In this document: positions 45,583 to 59,394 of the stretch, piece by piece
Layout: every line of letters begins with the position of its first letter
How positions within the stretch are numbered: the stretch's first letter is position 1
NCBI RefSeq assembly: GCF_017299535.1
Contig: NZ_CP071238.1
Location: 4,650,001 to 4,714,000, forward strand
Direction of reading: 5' to 3'
Origin: Serratia marcescens subsp. marcescens ATCC 13880
GTDB lineage: Bacteria > Pseudomonadota > Gammaproteobacteria > Enterobacterales > Enterobacteriaceae
DNA: 64,000 nucleotides
Notes under the pieces: generated by a model
What the model saw: only the letters and a program-made list of their open reading frames with translations
What the model was told of the DNA's origin: nothing
Database searches by the model: none
Made by a program: the position numbers and the translations under genes

Positions 45583-46056
45583 TCAATGCAGATAACCTTC
45601 GTTCACTTCAAACAACAGTTCTTCCATTTGCTGATAGGCGCTTTCATATCCGGGGATATTAAACAGCACCATCAACACGACCCATTTCAGATCTTCGAGA
45701 TCGAATTCCGCATTATCCAAAGCCATAACGCGGTCGATAACCATTTCACGGGTTTCGAGGTTCAATACCTGAATCTGTTCCAGGAACAGGAGAAAACCAC
45801 GGCAGCCGGCGTCCAAACGCGCACCTTCCTCTTCGGTATAGATCCGCATTGCCAGCGGATCGGCATCCATAAAGTAAGGGGCATTTTGACCTTCTTGCAG
45901 GTCAGCCAACTTCTCAAGCCAATTCAACGCGTTGTAGATATCATCCCGATGAAACCCCGCCTGAGCGAGATCATCGGTCAGTTGATCCTGATCGACGCGC
46001 ATCTCTGGTTCATTGTGGATATAAGTTTCAAACAAGTACATGAGTACGTCGAACAT
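45583..46056 (-). CDS. smg: Smg protein (DUF494)
   Basis: An acidic 157-residue protein starting [30 protein letters not shown], with the family ending [11 protein letters not shown]. It always neighbours dprA in enterobacteria; its function is unknown. Its start overlaps the dprA 3' end by 29 bases, implying translational coupling. Confidence 0.95.
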   Translation of the reverse strand: MFDVLMYLFETYIHNEPEMRVDQDQLTDDLAQAGFHRDDIYNALNWLEKLADLQEGQNAPYFMDADPLAMRIYTEEEGARLDAGCRGFLLFLEQIQVLNLETREMVIDRVMALDNAEFDLEDLKWVVLMVLFNIPGYESAYQQMEELLFEVNEGYLH

Positions 46057-47149
46057 GGCTTGCCCTCCTTATTCGGACATAGCCGCCGGGTACAGCTGCG
46101 ATCCACCCTGCTAACTCCAGTTCGAGTAACTTGATTACCACCACTGGCACAGGTTGGCCGGCACGTTCAGCGACGACGTCAACAGGTGTCACCTCATCTC
46201 CTACGTTAGCCAACACATCGGCAAATGGCAATTCAACTTCAGCCTGCGACGCACAAATAGTTGTATTTTCGTTCAGTGACAGCCATTGGAGGCCGCTTCC
46301 CAGCAATTCGGCGATATCTTTCGGCCCGGTGACCAGATGCGCACCCTGCTGGATTAACCAATGCGTACCCTCACTCATCGGGTTTCCCAATGGCCCCGGC
46401 AAGGCGAATACCTCACGCCCCTGCTCCAGCGCATAGCGAGCTGTCACCAAGGTACCGCTGCGCAACGAGGCTTCTATGACCAGAACGCCCTGGCTGAGCC
46501 CGCTGATAATACGGTTACGGCGAGGAAAATGGTCGGCCAGAGGCAAGTCGGTGACTAAATGATCTGAAATCACCGCACCGCCCTGCTCGACTATCTGCTC
46601 CGCGAGCCGGCGGTGCCGGCGCGGATAGATATTGCCCAGCCCGCTGCCCAACACCGCAATCGTGCAGCCACCGGCCGCCAGCGCCGCACGATGGCAAATG
46701 CCGTCGATGCCGATAGCCAGACCGCTGGTGATGGTGAAGCCGCAACGCGCCAATTCCTCGGCGAAATGGTGAGCCCAACGCTCGCCGTAGTGGCTGAACT
46801 GCCGGCTGCCCACCATGGCGAGCTGCGGGTGCGACAACGCCTGAGGATCGCCCTCGATCAGCAAAAATAGCGGCGCATCGTCGATCTGGGCCAGGCGTTC
46901 GGGATAACCGGCCGCCCCATAGTTCAGCATACGGTGCGCCGGCAGCTCCAACCAACGCAGGCTGGCCGACAGATAACCGGGATCCAACTGGTTGAACTGC
47001 GTCTGCTGCCGTTCGTTCAATCCCAGCTCATGCAGCACGCGGCGAGGCTCGCAACCCATTTGCGATAGCTGCTGCACGATCCGGCTGGCCACGACGGTCT
47101 GTAGCCCCGTTACCCCTCGCATCCGTAAAGCGATCTCTTCCGGCCGCAT
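46028..47149 (-). CDS. dprA: DNA-processing protein DprA (Smf)
   Basis: It protects incoming single-stranded DNA and loads RecA in naturally competent bacteria; in enterobacteria its role is less clear. The ATG at 47149 after GAGGGA gives 373 residues (E. coli 374). The Rossmann core shows [95 protein letters not shown]-terminal winged helix ends [19 protein letters not shown]. Divergent from def. Confidence 0.96.
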   Translation of the reverse strand: MRPEEIALRMRGVTGLQTVVASRIVQQLSQMGCEPRRVLHELGLNERQQTQFNQLDPGYLSASLRWLELPAHRMLNYGAAGYPERLAQIDDAPLFLLIEGDPQALSHPQLAMVGSRQFSHYGERWAHHFAEELARCGFTITSGLAIGIDGICHRAALAAGGCTIAVLGSGLGNIYPRRHRRLAEQIVEQGGAVISDHLVTDLPLADHFPRRNRIISGLSQGVLVIEASLRSGTLVTARYALEQGREVFALPGPLGNPMSEGTHWLIQQGAHLVTGPKDIAELLGSGLQWLSLNENTTICASQAEVELPFADVLANVGDEVTPVDVVAERAGQPVPVVVIKLLELELAGWIAAVPGGYVRIRRASHVRRTHVLV

Positions 47150-47282
47150 CGTCTGTTCCCTCAGCAAAAACGGTGGTATTACCAATCTGAGCAATTGGTG
47201 CACAATGCTGTCAATCAGGTCGGGAAATGTCTAGAATAGAGGTTAAACCTCGTTCATTACTCGGATACAGATCTAAAGATAT

Positions 47283-47792
47283 ATGTCAGTCTTGCAGGTA
47301 TTACATTTCCCAGACGAGCGTCTGCGCAAAGTCGCAGCGCCGGTAAAAGAAGTCAATGCAGATATCCAGCGCATCGTGGATGATATGTTTGAAACCATGT
47401 ACGCAGAGGAAGGCATTGGCCTGGCTGCGACTCAGGTGGATATCCATCAGCGCATTATCGTGATCGACGTCTCCGAGAATCGCGATCAGCGCCTGGTGCT
47501 GATCAACCCGGAGCTGCTGGAAAAAAGCGGTGAAACCGGCATCGAGGAAGGCTGTCTTTCCATTCCCGAGCAGCGTGCGTTAGTGCCGCGCGCCGCGCAG
47601 GTAAAGATCCGCGCGCTGGATCGCGACGGCAAACCTTTCGAGCTGGAAGCGGACGACCTGTTGGCGATCTGCATCCAGCACGAGATGGATCACCTGATGG
47701 GCAAACTGTTCGTCGATTACCTGTCGCCGCTCAAGCGTCAGCGCATTCGTCAGAAACTGGAAAAAATGGCCAAGCTTCAAGCCCGCGCCTAA
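47283..47792 (+). CDS. def: Peptide deformylase
   Basis: It removes the formyl group from nascent N-terminal methionine. The protein has 169 residues. Metal and catalytic motifs are [22 protein letters not shown] (Cys ligand) and [15 protein letters not shown] (HExxH). It starts at ATG 47283 and is followed after 17 bases by fmt, its functional opposite, in one operon. Confidence 0.98.
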   Translation: MSVLQVLHFPDERLRKVAAPVKEVNADIQRIVDDMFETMYAEEGIGLAATQVDIHQRIIVIDVSENRDQRLVLINPELLEKSGETGIEEGCLSIPEQRALVPRAAQVKIRALDRDGKPFELEADDLLAICIQHEMDHLMGKLFVDYLSPLKRQRIRQKLEKMAKLQARA

Positions 47793-47809
47793 CCGATCAG
47801 GAAATCAAC

Positions 47810-48754
47810 GTGTCTGACTCTTTACGGATTATTTTCGCCGGAACACCAGACTTCGCAGCGCGTCATCTTGACGCGCTGTTGTCATCTGAGCACCAGATTG
47901 TCGGCGTTTTTACCCAGCCCGACCGCCCGGCGGGCCGCGGCAACAAGCTGACGCCAAGCCCGGTCAAAGTGCTGGCCGAGCAGCACCAACTGCCGGTATT
48001 TCAGCCCAAATCGCTGCGTCCCGAAGAGAACCAGCGCCTGGTGGCCGATCTCAACGCCGACGTGATGGTGGTAGTGGCCTACGGGCTGATCCTGCCGCAG
48101 GCGGTGCTGGATATGCCGCGTCTCGGTTGCATCAACGTACATGGCTCGCTGCTGCCTCGCTGGCGCGGCGCGGCGCCGATCCAGCGTTCGCTCTGGGCAG
48201 GTGACAGCGAAACCGGCGTGACCATCATGCAGATGGACGTCGGTCTCGATACCGGTGACATGATGCACAAGATTGCTTGCCCGATTGAGAGCAGCGATAC
48301 CAGCGCCAGTCTCTACGACAAGCTGGCCCAGCTCGGCCCGCAGGGCATGTTGACTACGCTGCGCCAAATGGCAGACGGCAGCGCCACCCGCGAAGTTCAG
48401 GACGAAGCGCTGGTCACCTACGCCGAGAAACTGAGCAAAGAAGAAGCCCGCCTGGACTGGACACTGTCCGCCGCCCAGTTGGAGCGCTGCATCCGCGCCT
48501 TCAACCCTTGGCCGGTCAGCTACTTCACCATCGACGATCAACCGGTGAAAGTGTGGCAGGCCAGCGTACTGGCGCAAAGCGCCAACGCGGAGCCAGGCAC
48601 CGTTGTCCATGCCGACAAGCACGGTATCCAGGTGGCGACTGCCGACGGTATCCTCAACCTGATCCAACTGCAGCCCGCCGGCAAGAAACCGATGTCGGCG
48701 CAAGACCTTTTAAATTCACGTCGTGAATGGTTTACCCCGGGTAACCGGCTGTAA
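47810..48754 (+). CDS. fmt: Methionyl-tRNA formyltransferase
   Basis: It formylates initiator Met-tRNA using 10-formyltetrahydrofolate. The protein has 314 residues from a GTG start. The formyltransferase domain carries [33 protein letters not shown] and [16 protein letters not shown]; the C-terminal OB-like domain binds tRNA ([17 protein letters not shown]). Confidence 0.98.
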   Translation: MSDSLRIIFAGTPDFAARHLDALLSSEHQIVGVFTQPDRPAGRGNKLTPSPVKVLAEQHQLPVFQPKSLRPEENQRLVADLNADVMVVVAYGLILPQAVLDMPRLGCINVHGSLLPRWRGAAPIQRSLWAGDSETGVTIMQMDVGLDTGDMMHKIACPIESSDTSASLYDKLAQLGPQGMLTTLRQMADGSATREVQDEALVTYAEKLSKEEARLDWTLSAAQLERCIRAFNPWPVSYFTIDDQPVKVWQASVLAQSANAEPGTVVHADKHGIQVATADGILNLIQLQPAGKKPMSAQDLLNSRREWFTPGNRL

Positions 48755-48826
48755 GTCGCTCCACTGCCCGGCCGTTCATCGCCGGGCCGTTATTTTCTTA
48801 ATGCCGATCGTTATCAGCTTCAGCCT

Positions 48827-50116
48827 ATGAAAAATAATTACAATCTCCGCAGCATCGCTGCCAAAGCCATCGGCCAGGTGCTGGATCAGGGGCAGTCGCT
48901 CAGCACTGTCCTGCCGGCGCTGCAAACCTCCATCAGCGACAAAGATCGCGGATTGCTGCAGGAGCTGTGTTTCGGCACGTTGCGCGTGCTGCCGCAGCTC
49001 GAATGGTGCATTCAGCAATTGATGGCCAAGCCGCTGACCGGTAAGCAGCGTACGCTACACTACTTGCTGATGGTCGGCCTGTATCAGTTGCTGTATACCC
49101 GCATCCCGGCGCACGCCGTGTTGGCGGAAACCGTGGAAGGCGCGGTGGCGCTGAAACGGCCGCAGTTAAAAGGCCTGATTAACGGCGTCTTGCGGCAATT
49201 CCAGCGCCAGCAGGAAGAGCTGCTGCAGCGCGCCTCTAACAATGACAGCCGCTATCTGCACCCGAGCTGGTTGCTGAAACGCATTCAACAAGCTTATCCC
49301 GCCAACTGGGAACAGATCGTCGACGCCAATAACCAGAAACCGCCGATGTGGCTGCGCGTCAACCGCCTGCATCACACCCGTGACGCTTATCTGCAGCTGC
49401 TGAGCGACGCCGGCATCGCCGCGGAAACTCATTCAGACTATGCCGATGCGGTGCGTTTGCTGGCGCCTTGCGCCGTGACCGATCTGCCAGGGTTCGCCGA
49501 AGGCTGGGTCACCGTGCAAGATGCCTCAGCCCAGGGGTGTGTCGATCTATTGGATCCGCAAGACGGCGAACAGATCCTCGACCTGTGCGCCGCACCCGGC
49601 GGCAAAACCACGCATATTCTGGAAGCGGCGCCGAAAGCGCACGTCATGGCGGTCGATATCGACGAACAGCGCCTGGCGCGAGTCAAAGAGAACCTGCAGC
49701 GTCTGCGTTTGCACGCAGAGGTTAAATTGGGCGATGGCCGCACTCCGCAGCAGTGGTGCGGGGACAAACAGTTCGATCGTATCCTGCTGGACGCGCCTTG
49801 TTCCGCCACCGGCGTGATCCGCCGTCACCCCGACATCAAATGGCTGCGCCGCGATCGCGACATCGCCGAACTCGCCGCACTGCAGGCAGAAATTCTGGAA
49901 GCCGTCTGGCCGCATCTAAAATCAGGCGGCGTGATGGTTTACGCCACCTGCTCTATCCTGCCGGATGAAAACAGCAGCCAGATCGCCGCGTTCTTGCAAC
50001 GCCACGCCGATGCCAAGCTGGTTGAAACCGGCGATGCGCAACGGCCAGGGCGACAGAATATCCCGCATCCCGAGGACGGCGATGGCTTCTTTTACGCTAA
50101 GCTGATTAAAATGTAA
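48827..50116 (+). CDS. rsmB: 16S rRNA m5C967 methyltransferase
   Basis: The protein has 429 residues. An N-terminal NusB-like RNA-binding domain (about 1-140: [19 protein letters not shown]) precedes the methyltransferase domain. This has the AdoMet loop [13 protein letters not shown], the catalytic Cys motif [18 protein letters not shown] and a second Cys in [15 protein letters not shown]. It is third in def-fmt-rsmB-trkA. Confidence 0.97.
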   Translation: MKNNYNLRSIAAKAIGQVLDQGQSLSTVLPALQTSISDKDRGLLQELCFGTLRVLPQLEWCIQQLMAKPLTGKQRTLHYLLMVGLYQLLYTRIPAHAVLAETVEGAVALKRPQLKGLINGVLRQFQRQQEELLQRASNNDSRYLHPSWLLKRIQQAYPANWEQIVDANNQKPPMWLRVNRLHHTRDAYLQLLSDAGIAAETHSDYADAVRLLAPCAVTDLPGFAEGWVTVQDASAQGCVDLLDPQDGEQILDLCAAPGGKTTHILEAAPKAHVMAVDIDEQRLARVKENLQRLRLHAEVKLGDGRTPQQWCGDKQFDRILLDAPCSATGVIRRHPDIKWLRRDRDIAELAALQAEILEAVWPHLKSGGVMVYATCSILPDENSSQIAAFLQRHADAKLVETGDAQRPGRQNIPHPEDGDGFFYAKLIKM

Positions 50117-50171
50117 TGCTTCAGGGCGTGCGTGCGCGCCCTAAGTCTTTCAGTGTGAAGCAGAGAACACG

Positions 50172-51548
50172 ATGAAAATAATTATTCTTGGTGCCGGTCA
50201 GGTTGGCGGGACGCTGGCGGAAAACCTGGTGGGTGAAAACAACGATATCACCGTCGTCGATACCGATTCCGGCCGCTTGCGCCAACTACAGGATAAATTC
50301 GATTTGCGGGTGGTTCAGGGACATGGTTCCCACCCTCGGGTGCTGCGCGAAGCCGGCGCAGAAGACGCCGACATGCTGGTCGCCGTCACCAACTCCGACG
50401 AAACCAACATGATCGCCTGCCAGATCGCCTATTCTCTGTTTAACACCCCCAACCGTATCGCCCGTATCCGCGCGCCGGAATATATCCGCGAGTCGGAAAA
50501 ACTGTTCCTGCCGGAAGCGGTGCCAATCGACCATCTGATTTCGCCGGAGCAGCTGGTCATCGACTATATCTACAAGCTGATTGAATACCCTGGCGCCCTG
50601 CAGGTGGTTAACTTCGCCGAAGGCAAGGTCAGCATCGCCGCGGTTAAAGCCTATTACGGCGGCCCGCTGGTCGGCAATGCACTCTCTTCAATGCGCGAGC
50701 ACATGCCGCATATCGACACCCGCGTCGCCGCTATTTTCCGCCAGGACAGGCCGATCCGTCCGCAAGGCTCGACCATTATCGAAGCCGGTGATGAAGTGTT
50801 CTTCGTCGCCGCCTCACAGCACATCCGCGCGGTGATGAGCGAACTGCAGCGGCTGGAAAAACCGTATAAGCGCATCATGATCGTCGGCGGCGGCAACGTC
50901 GGCGCCGGCCTGGCCGCCAAACTGGAAAAAGACTACAACGTCAAACTGATCGAGCGGAATCAGCAACGCGCCGCCGAACTGGCCGAACAACTGCACGATA
51001 CCATCGTGTTCTATGGCGATGCCTCCGATCAGGAACTGCTGGCCGAAGAGCACGTCGAGCAGGTGGATGTTTTCATCGCCATCACCAACGACGATGAGGC
51101 CAACATCATGTCCGCCATGCTGGCTAAGCGCATGGGCGCCAAGAAGGTAATGGTGTTGATTCAGCGCCGCGCCTATGTCGACCTGGTGCAGGGCAGCGTG
51201 ATTGATATCGCCATTTCGCCGCAGCAGGCGACCATCTCCGCCCTGTTGGGGCACGTGCGCAAAGCGGATATCGTCAGCGTTTCGTCGCTGCGCCGCGGCG
51301 TGGCGGAAGCGATCGAGGCGATTGCACACGGCGATGAAAGCACATCCAAAGTGGTCGGCCGCATCGTCGAAGATATCAAGTTGCCACCGGGGACGACCAT
51401 CGGTGCGATCGTGCGTGGCGACGACGTGATCATTGCCAACGGCAACAGCAAAATCGAACAGGGCGATCACGTCATCATGTTTATTACCGACAAGAAATTC
51501 GTGCCTGACGTTGAACGCCTGTTCCAACCGAGCCCGTTCTTCTTGTAG
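50172..51548 (+). CDS. trkA: Trk potassium uptake regulatory protein TrkA
   Basis: Peripheral, nucleotide-binding subunit of the Trk K+ importer. The protein has 458 residues with two RCK modules: Rossmann motifs [16 protein letters not shown] at the start and [17 protein letters not shown] at about residue 235, each followed by a TrkA_C domain. The TrkH/TrkG channel is not in the window. The gap after rsmB contains a short G/C stem. Confidence 0.97.
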   Translation: MKIIILGAGQVGGTLAENLVGENNDITVVDTDSGRLRQLQDKFDLRVVQGHGSHPRVLREAGAEDADMLVAVTNSDETNMIACQIAYSLFNTPNRIARIRAPEYIRESEKLFLPEAVPIDHLISPEQLVIDYIYKLIEYPGALQVVNFAEGKVSIAAVKAYYGGPLVGNALSSMREHMPHIDTRVAAIFRQDRPIRPQGSTIIEAGDEVFFVAASQHIRAVMSELQRLEKPYKRIMIVGGGNVGAGLAAKLEKDYNVKLIERNQQRAAELAEQLHDTIVFYGDASDQELLAEEHVEQVDVFIAITNDDEANIMSAMLAKRMGAKKVMVLIQRRAYVDLVQGSVIDIAISPQQATISALLGHVRKADIVSVSSLRRGVAEAIEAIAHGDESTSKVVGRIVEDIKLPPGTTIGAIVRGDDVIIANGNSKIEQGDHVIMFITDKKFVPDVERLFQPSPFFL

Positions 51549-51685
51549 AACGAATTTATTTGGCTATGGTCTATAATCGCGTGGTTGTTCTCTGCCTTGG
51601 GAGGAGATAAAACTTCTCTCCTTTTGTGGCAAAGGGAAATTGCTTTGTTAAACTTGAGTTATTAATTCTGCAAGGGGTGCGTTCT

Positions 51686-52102
51686 ATGAGTATGTTGAAA
51701 GAGTTTCGCGAATTTGCCATGCGTGGCAACGTGGTCGATCTGGCCGTCGGTGTGATTATCGGTGCCGCATTCGGCAAGATTGTTTCGTCCTTCGTGGCTG
51801 ATATCATCATGCCACCACTGGGCTTACTGATCGGTGGCGTCGACTTTAAACAGTTCCATCTGGTGTTACGCGAAGCTCAGGGCGCCGTACCGGCGGTGGT
51901 AATGAACTACGGTTCATTCATCCAAACCGTATTCGACTTCGTGATTGTCGCCTTCGCCATCTTCCTGGCGATTAAATTGATGAACAAAATGCGCCGCAAA
52001 CAGGAAGAAGCGCCCGCAGCGCCGCCGGCACCTACCGCAGAAGAGAAACTGCTGACGGAAATCCGTGATTTGCTGAGCCAGCAACAGCAGCCAAAACTGT
52101 AA
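51686..52102 (+). CDS. mscL: Large-conductance mechanosensitive channel MscL
   Basis: Homopentameric inner-membrane pore that opens during hypoosmotic shock. The protein has 138 residues (E. coli 136). An N-terminal amphipathic helix [20 protein letters not shown] is followed by TM1 ([31 protein letters not shown]), a periplasmic loop, TM2 ([21 protein letters not shown]) and a C-terminal helix. The ATG at 51686 follows AAGGGGTGCGTTCT; longer in-frame starts are rejected. Confidence 0.98.
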   Translation: MSMLKEFREFAMRGNVVDLAVGVIIGAAFGKIVSSFVADIIMPPLGLLIGGVDFKQFHLVLREAQGAVPAVVMNYGSFIQTVFDFVIVAFAIFLAIKLMNKMRRKQEEAPAAPPAPTAEEKLLTEIRDLLSQQQQPKL

Positions 52103-52124
52103 GACAGCGTTTGGTTATGCCAAT

Positions 52125-52154
52125 AAAAAGCCACCTGATGAAGGTGGCTTTTTT
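52125..52154. terminator. Bidirectional terminator between mscL and arfA
   Basis: AAAAAGCCACCT and AGGTGGCTTTTTT flank a 5-base loop, with A- and T-runs suited to both converging transcripts. Confidence 0.93.
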
Positions 52155-52160
52155 AATGCC

Positions 52161-52367
52161 TTAAAACCAGAAGGCCAGTGGTAAATTATCGCTTGATAGT
52201 TTACCACTGGCCTCCCAGTTACCGCCTTTGTTGTGTTTTTCTTTACGCCGATAGCTGCCTTTGCCTTTCACATTCTTTTCTACCCGCTGACGGAATAGCG
52301 GATCATGCAGCAGCGCCTCAATGGCGTTATCTTGAATCTGACCTTTGGTGTGACGATATTTCGTCAT
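52161..52367 (-). CDS. arfA: Alternative ribosome-rescue factor ArfA
   Basis: It rescues ribosomes stalled on non-stop mRNA with release factor 2 when tmRNA fails. The protein has 68 residues, with the conserved N-terminal half [35 protein letters not shown]. The coding 3' end contains a large hairpin (next entry), so the full-length reading frame is probably seldom translated from intact mRNA. It converges with mscL, as in E. coli. Confidence 0.96.
   Translation of the reverse strand: MTKYRHTKGQIQDNAIEALLHDPLFRQRVEKNVKGKGSYRRKEKHNKGGNWEASGKLSSDNLPLAFWF
52172..52213 (-). promoter_or_regulatory. RNA hairpin inside the arfA coding end (RNase III/tmRNA control)
   Basis: AGGCCAGTGGTAAA and TTTACCACTGGCCT form a perfect 14-bp stem around a 14-base loop, within codons near 52-65. 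In E. coli a hairpin here is cut by RNase III, giving non-stop arfA mRNA whose product is tagged and degraded by tmRNA. ArfA thus accumulates only when tmRNA is lacking. The same logic is inferred here. Confidence 0.85.
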
Positions 52368-52442
52368 GATAATGCTCCTGTAAAAGGTAGGGTAATAAAA
52401 CGAGCCGATAATACTGCCGGCAATATAAAAATTAAAGTGCCG

Positions 52443-52874
52443 TCAGCAACCTTTTTTGCCTTTATCATCGCTGGCACCCTGTTCCAAGGCTTCCAGAATA
52501 GAACAATAGTTGCTGGTATGGGCAGTGCCGCAGCAGGCGTCGCTCAAGCGTTTCAACGATTCGCGCATGCGAGTCAGCTCCGCCAACTTGCTTTCCACTT
52601 CGCTCAGGCGAGCATCGACGATCGACTTCGACTCCTGGCAGGTATGATGTTCAGGATCAACCCGGATCGACAGCAGTTCGGCGATCGTTTCCAGAGTAAA
52701 GCCCAACTGTTTGGCATAGCGAATAAAACGCAGCCGCTGCAGATCCTGCTCGGTGTAGAGTCGATAACCGCCCTCTGTGCGGACATTGTGATCCATCATG
52801 CCCTGCTTTTCATAGTAACGCACGGTATCCGGCGTCACTTCGGCAAGCTTGGCCAACTGACCTATCTTGAACAT
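52443..52874 (-). CDS. zntR: Zn(II)-responsive MerR-family regulator ZntR
   Basis: It activates the zinc exporter gene zntA in E. coli; zntA is not in this window. The protein has 143 residues. The N-terminal MerR helix-turn-helix is FKIGQLAKLAEVTPDTVRYYEKQGM. Metal ligands are at the E. coli positions: C79, C114, C115, H119 and C124. Its ATG overlaps the yhdN stop by one base (TAATG), so it is coupled to yhdN. Confidence 0.97.
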   Translation of the reverse strand: MFKIGQLAKLAEVTPDTVRYYEKQGMMDHNVRTEGGYRLYTEQDLQRLRFIRYAKQLGFTLETIAELLSIRVDPEHHTCQESKSIVDARLSEVESKLAELTRMRESLKRLSDACCGTAHTSNYCSILEALEQGASDDKGKKGC

Positions 52875-53248
52875 TACTTCTCCTCCCGAGTGAATTTACC
52901 GTCCAGCGCGCGCTGATATTCGCCATGCAAGAAATCGGTGCTCATCCCAGCCTGACGCAACCGATGTTCCAGCAGTGCCATGCGCTTGCTGAGATCGACA
53001 TAGTCCGGATGCTCACTGTTGATCCCTTGCAGTAAGTGAGCAACGGTCAACGCCTCTTTGCGATCTTCCAGCGCCGGCGGCAGGTAACCGGCATTTTTCA
53101 GCAGACGGTAACCGGCGCGCAGCTCAGCAGGCACCGCGCTGTCATCGTCCAGCGCCAGCGGTTGGCCCTGGCCGGGCAGATTGTCGAACTCGCCTTTATC
53201 CTGGGCATCAAGGATATGACGTTCCGCCCATTGGTCGAGCAACCCCAT
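52874..53248 (-). CDS. yhdN: DUF1992 protein YhdN
   Basis: A 124-residue cytoplasmic protein starting MGLLDQWAERHILDAQDKGEFDNLPGQG, with ELRAGYRLLKNAGYLPP, both typical of DUF1992. The function is unknown. The start is set by alignment with E. coli YhdN; the frame is open further upstream without support. It is the upstream partner of zntR. Confidence 0.93.
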   Translation of the reverse strand: MGLLDQWAERHILDAQDKGEFDNLPGQGQPLALDDDSAVPAELRAGYRLLKNAGYLPPALEDRKEALTVAHLLQGINSEHPDYVDLSKRMALLEHRLRQAGMSTDFLHGEYQRALDGKFTREEK

Positions 53249-53353
53249 AACAGACAGTCTCAGTGAGCCTATTGAATGAGTCTTAGCATAACGGATAGGG
53301 GCGAGGATCTTAAGCACGGCGGGGGAATTGAGCACATTTGGCGGGATTTGGAC

Positions 53354-53385
53354 GTAAAAAAACCGGGCAAGCCCGGTTTTTTTAC
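53354..53385. terminator. Terminator of the alpha operon (after rplQ)
   Basis: CCGGGC-AA-GCCCGG is flanked by seven A and seven T, extended by outer pairs (CGT...ACG). It is effective for the minus-strand alpha operon. Confidence 0.93.
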
Positions 53386-53396
53386 GCGTCTACAGA

Positions 53397-53810
<414 letters not shown>

Positions 53811-53826
53811 TTAACCTGTGATCCGG

Positions 53827-54816
53827 TTACTCGTCAGCAATGCTTGCCGGCGGCCAGTTTTCCAGGCGCATGCCCAGAGACAGACCACGTGAGGCCAGCA
53901 CGTCTTTAATCTCGGTAAGAGATTTTTTACCCAGGTTTGGCGTTTTCAGCAACTCAACCTCGGTACGCTGTACCAGATCACCGATGTAGTGGATAGCTTC
54001 TGCCTTGAGGCAGTTAGCAGAGCGGACAGTCAATTCCAGATCGTCAACAGGGCGCAGCAAGATCGGATCGAATTCCGGTTTCTCTTCTTTAACTTCCGGC
54101 TGACGCACATCACGCAGGTCAACGAAAGCTTCAAGTTGTTCAGCCAGAATGGTGGCCGCACGGCGGATCGCCTCTTCAGGATCGATCGTGCCATTGGTCT
54201 CCATTTCGATGACCAGCTTATCCAAGTCAGTACGCTGTTCTACACGCGCAGCTTCAACATTGTAGGCGATACGCTCTACAGGGCTGTAGCAGGCGTCAAC
54301 CAACAGACGACCGATTGGGCGCTCATCTTCTTCCGAATGAATTCGGGCAGAAGCCGGCACATAACCGCGACCGCGCTGAACTTTGATACGCATGCTGATA
54401 GCCGCGTTCTCATCAGTCAGGTGGCAAATCACGTGCTGAGGCTTGACGATTTCGACATCACCATCATGGGTGATGTCGGCAGCGGTCACAGGGCCAATGC
54501 CAGATTTATTCAGGGTAAGAATAACTTCGTCTTTGCCTTGAACTCTCACCGCCAGCCCTTTCAGGTTGAGCAGGATCTCCAGGATATCTTCCTGTACGCC
54601 TTCTTTGGTGCTGTACTCATGCAGTACACCATCAATCTCAACCTCGGTCACCGCGCAACCCGGCATAGATGAAAGCAGAATACGGCGCAGTGCGTTGCCA
54701 AGAGTATGGCCAAAGCCACGCTCTAAAGGCTCAAGGGTCACCTTGGCGTGCGTCGAACTGACTTGCTCGATATCTACCAGGCGCGGTTTTAGAAACTCTG
54801 TCACAGAACCCTGCAT
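53827..54816 (-). CDS. rpoA: RNA polymerase alpha subunit
   Basis: The protein has 329 residues. The N-terminal dimerisation domain (about 1-235) includes [17 protein letters not shown]; an acidic linker follows. The C-terminal domain (about 249-329) has [23 protein letters not shown] with the DNA-contacting RSANCLKAE and [24 protein letters not shown]. It binds UP elements and activators such as CRP. Confidence 0.99.
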
Positions 54817-54841
54817 TGTGTCCTCTCTTTGGTACTAAGCT

Positions 54842-55480
<639 letters not shown>

Positions 55481-55492
55481 CTAAAAGCTGCG

Positions 55493-55885
<393 letters not shown>

Positions 55886-55898
55886 TCAATAACCCCGA

Positions 55899-56255
55899 TT
55901 ATTTCTTGATCGGCTTGCGCGGACCCTTACGGGTACGAGCGTTGGTCTTGGTGCGCTGACCGCGTACCGGCAGACCACGACGATGACGCAAACCACGATA
56001 GCAACCAAGGTCCATAAGACGCTTGATGCTCAGGGTAATTTCACGACGCAAATCACCCTCAACGGTGTATTTGGCAACTGCATCACGAAGCTTTTCGATT
56101 TGCTCTTCAGACAGCTCACTGATCTTAACATTTTCAGCAATACCCGTGGATGCACAGATAGCCTGTGAACGGGTTTTACCGATACCGAAGATCGACGTTA
56201 AGGCGATAACGGTATGTTTATGATCAGGAATGTTAATGCCTGCTATACGGGCCAC
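55899..56255 (-). CDS. rpsM: 30S ribosomal protein S13
   Basis: The protein has 118 residues from a GTG start within the S4-binding pseudoknot leader. It reads [29 protein letters not shown] and ends [18 protein letters not shown]. First gene of the alpha operon. The GTG start after TAGGAGTGCATA is the one used in E. coli. Confidence 0.98.
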   Translation of the reverse strand: MARIAGINIPDHKHTVIALTSIFGIGKTRSQAICASTGIAENVKISELSEEQIEKLRDAVAKYTVEGDLRREITLSIKRLMDLGCYRGLRHRRGLPVRGQRTKTNARTRKGPRKPIKK

Positions 56256-56335
56256 TATGCACTCCTACTATTTTATACAGCAACACCATTCTGAAAAGCC
56301 CGTTTTCAGGATACTCAAATAATGTTGCAGTGCGA
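56240..56335 (-). promoter_or_regulatory. Alpha-operon leader: S4-binding pseudoknot
   Basis: The leader up to the rpsM GTG contains the conserved TTTGAGTATCCTGAAAACGG, a TTTTCAGAATGG downstream arm and TAGTAGGAGTGCATAGTG, nearly as in E. coli. A flanking GCAACA/TGTTGC pair replaces the E. coli outer stem. S4 stabilises the pseudoknot and traps the ribosome, repressing the operon. Confidence 0.88.
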
Positions 56336-56340
56336 CATAC

Positions 56341-56367
56341 AAAAGATTGGCTGGCTAATCTAGCCAG
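56341..56367 (-). terminator. Terminator-like hairpin between the spc and alpha operons
   Basis: On the minus strand CTGGCTA-GAT-TAGCCAG is followed by CCAATCTTTT. The weak T-run suggests partial termination; read-through from spc into alpha occurs in E. coli. Confidence 0.45.
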
Positions 56368-56403
56368 CTCAACCCAACTTTGCAAGAAAAATATGCGAGA
56401 TAA

Positions 56404-56553
<150 letters not shown>

Positions 56554-57885
56554 CTAGCGGTTATAGCCTTTCAGATTTGCTTTCTTCAATGCAGACTCGT
56601 ACTGACTTGACATCATCAGAGTTTGCACTTGAGCCATAAAGTCCATGATGACGACAACCACGATCAGTAGCGAGGTACCACCAAAGTAGAATGGTACTTT
56701 CATTGCATCACGCATGAACTCCGGGATCAGGCAGATGAAAGTAATGTACATCGCGCCCACCAGGGTTAAACGCGTCATTACTTTATCGATATACTTCGCC
56801 GTTTGCTCTCCCGGACGAATTCCTGGTACGAAGGCACCGGACTTCTTCAGGTTATCTGCTGTCTCACGCGGGTTGAAGACCAACGCCGTGTAGAAGAAAC
56901 AGAAGAAGATGATTGCAGACGCATAGAGTAACACATAAAGCGGTTGCCCTGGCTGCAAATACAGCGAAATCGTAGTCAGCCAGTTCCAACCGGTACCGCC
57001 CCCAAACCATGATGCAATCGTGGCCGGGAACAGAATAATGCTGGAAGCGAAAATCGCCGGGATAACACCCGCCATGTTCACTTTCAACGGTAAGTGTGTA
57101 CTCTGTGCTGCATAAACACGACGACCTTGTTGACGCTTCGCATAGTTAACGACGATACGACGTTGACCACGCTCGATGAAAACAACGAAGAAGGTTACTG
57201 CAAACACCAATACTGCAACCAACAGCAGCAGGAGGAAGTGCAGGTCGCCTTGCCGCGCTTGCTCGATAGTATGGGCCACTGCCGGCGGGAGCCCCGCTAC
57301 AATACCCGCGAAGATAATGATCGAGATACCGTTGCCGATACCGCGCTCAGTAATCTGCTCACCCAACCACATCAGGAACATTGTCCCGGTTACCAGGCTC
57401 ACAACCGCAGTAAAGTAGAATGCAAAGCCTGGGTTTAACACCAGGCCCTGCATACCAGGCATATTCGGCAGACCGGTAGCAATACCGATCGACTGGAATA
57501 TGGCCAATACCAGCGTACCGTAGCGGGTGTACTGGCTAATCTTGCGACGGCCAGCCTCCCCTTCTTTCTTGATTTCCGCCAACGCTGGATGAACCACCGT
57601 CAGCAGCTGGATAATGATCGACGCCGAGATATACGGCATGATCCCCAGAGCAAAGATAGAAGCACGGCTGAGGGCACCACCAGAGAACATGTTAAACATT
57701 TCAATGATAGTGCCTCTCTGCTGCTCAAGCAATTTGGCAAGCACAGTGGCATCGATACCAGGAATCGGAATGAAAGAGCCGATGCGGAAGACAATCAGCG
57801 CGCCGATGACAAACAAAAGTCTGCGCTTCAGCTCGCCGAGCCCGCCTTTAGCACTTTGAAAATCTAATCCTGGTTGCTTAGCCAT
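56554..57885 (-). CDS. secY: Sec translocon channel subunit SecY
   Basis: Inner-membrane protein-conducting channel of 443 residues with ten transmembrane helices. It starts [43 protein letters not shown]; the cytoplasmic C5 loop with RTRPG-type contacts appears as [18 protein letters not shown]. It lies in the spc operon between rplO and rpmJ, 7 bases after rplO. Confidence 0.99.
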   Translation of the reverse strand: MAKQPGLDFQSAKGGLGELKRRLLFVIGALIVFRIGSFIPIPGIDATVLAKLLEQQRGTIIEMFNMFSGGALSRASIFALGIMPYISASIIIQLLTVVHPALAEIKKEGEAGRRKISQYTRYGTLVLAIFQSIGIATGLPNMPGMQGLVLNPGFAFYFTAVVSLVTGTMFLMWLGEQITERGIGNGISIIIFAGIVAGLPPAVAHTIEQARQGDLHFLLLLLVAVLVFAVTFFVVFIERGQRRIVVNYAKRQQGRRVYAAQSTHLPLKVNMAGVIPAIFASSIILFPATIASWFGGGTGWNWLTTISLYLQPGQPLYVLLYASAIIFFCFFYTALVFNPRETADNLKKSGAFVPGIRPGEQTAKYIDKVMTRLTLVGAMYITFICLIPEFMRDAMKVPFYFGGTSLLIVVVVIMDFMAQVQTLMMSSQYESALKKANLKGYNR

Positions 57886-57892
57886 CTGCTAC

Positions 57893-58327
57893 TTATTCCT
57901 CAATTTTACCGCCAGCAGCCTCGATAGCAGCACGAGCGCCTTTGGTGACACGCAGACCACGCAGGGTTACCGGACGAGCGACTTCGCCAGAAAGTACAAC
58001 TTTCGCGAATTCGATCTGGACACCAACTACGTTAGCGGCTTTCAGCGCGTTCAGGTCGATAACATCGCCTTCAACCAGAGCCAGTTCAGACAGACGAACT
58101 TCTGCCGTGATCATCGCTTTGCGTGAAGTGAAGCCGAATTTCGGCAGACGACGGTACAGAGGCATCTGACCACCTTCGAAACCACGACGTACGCCACCGC
58201 CAGAACGAGACTTCTGACCTTTGTGACCACGGCCGCCGGTTTTACCCAGGCCAGAACCAATACCACGACCTACACGCTTAGGCGCATGCTTGGCACCTTC
58301 AGCCGGAGACAGAGTATTTAAACGCAT
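57893..58327 (-). CDS. rplO: 50S ribosomal protein L15
   Basis: The protein has 144 residues. The glycine-rich basic N-terminal extension [41 protein letters not shown] is the L15 hallmark. It lies 3 bases after rpmD in the spc operon. Confidence 0.99.
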   Translation of the reverse strand: MRLNTLSPAEGAKHAPKRVGRGIGSGLGKTGGRGHKGQKSRSGGGVRRGFEGGQMPLYRRLPKFGFTSRKAMITAEVRLSELALVEGDVIDLNALKAANVVGVQIEFAKVVLSGEVARPVTLRGLRVTKGARAAIEAAGGKIEE

Positions 58328-58330
58328 CTG

Positions 58331-58510
58331 TTACTCCTCAACTTTAACCATGTAGGAAACCAGGTTGACCATACCGCGAACAGCAGGAGTATCCTCGCGC
58401 TCTACGGTGTGACCAATACGACGCAGACCCAGACCGAGCAGAGTAGCTTTATGCTTCGGCAGACGGCCAATTGAGCTGCGAGTTTGTGTAACTTTAATAG
58501 TCTTAGCCAT
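58331..58510 (-). CDS. rpmD: 50S ribosomal protein L30
   Basis: The protein has 59 residues, [20 protein letters not shown] onward, the standard length. The ATG at 58510 is chosen; a start two codons earlier would overlap the rpsE stop. Confidence 0.98.
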   Translation of the reverse strand: MAKTIKVTQTRSSIGRLPKHKATLLGLGLRRIGHTVEREDTPAVRGMVNLVSYMVKVEE

Positions 58511-58516
58511 GGTCAA

Positions 58517-59394
<878 letters not shown>

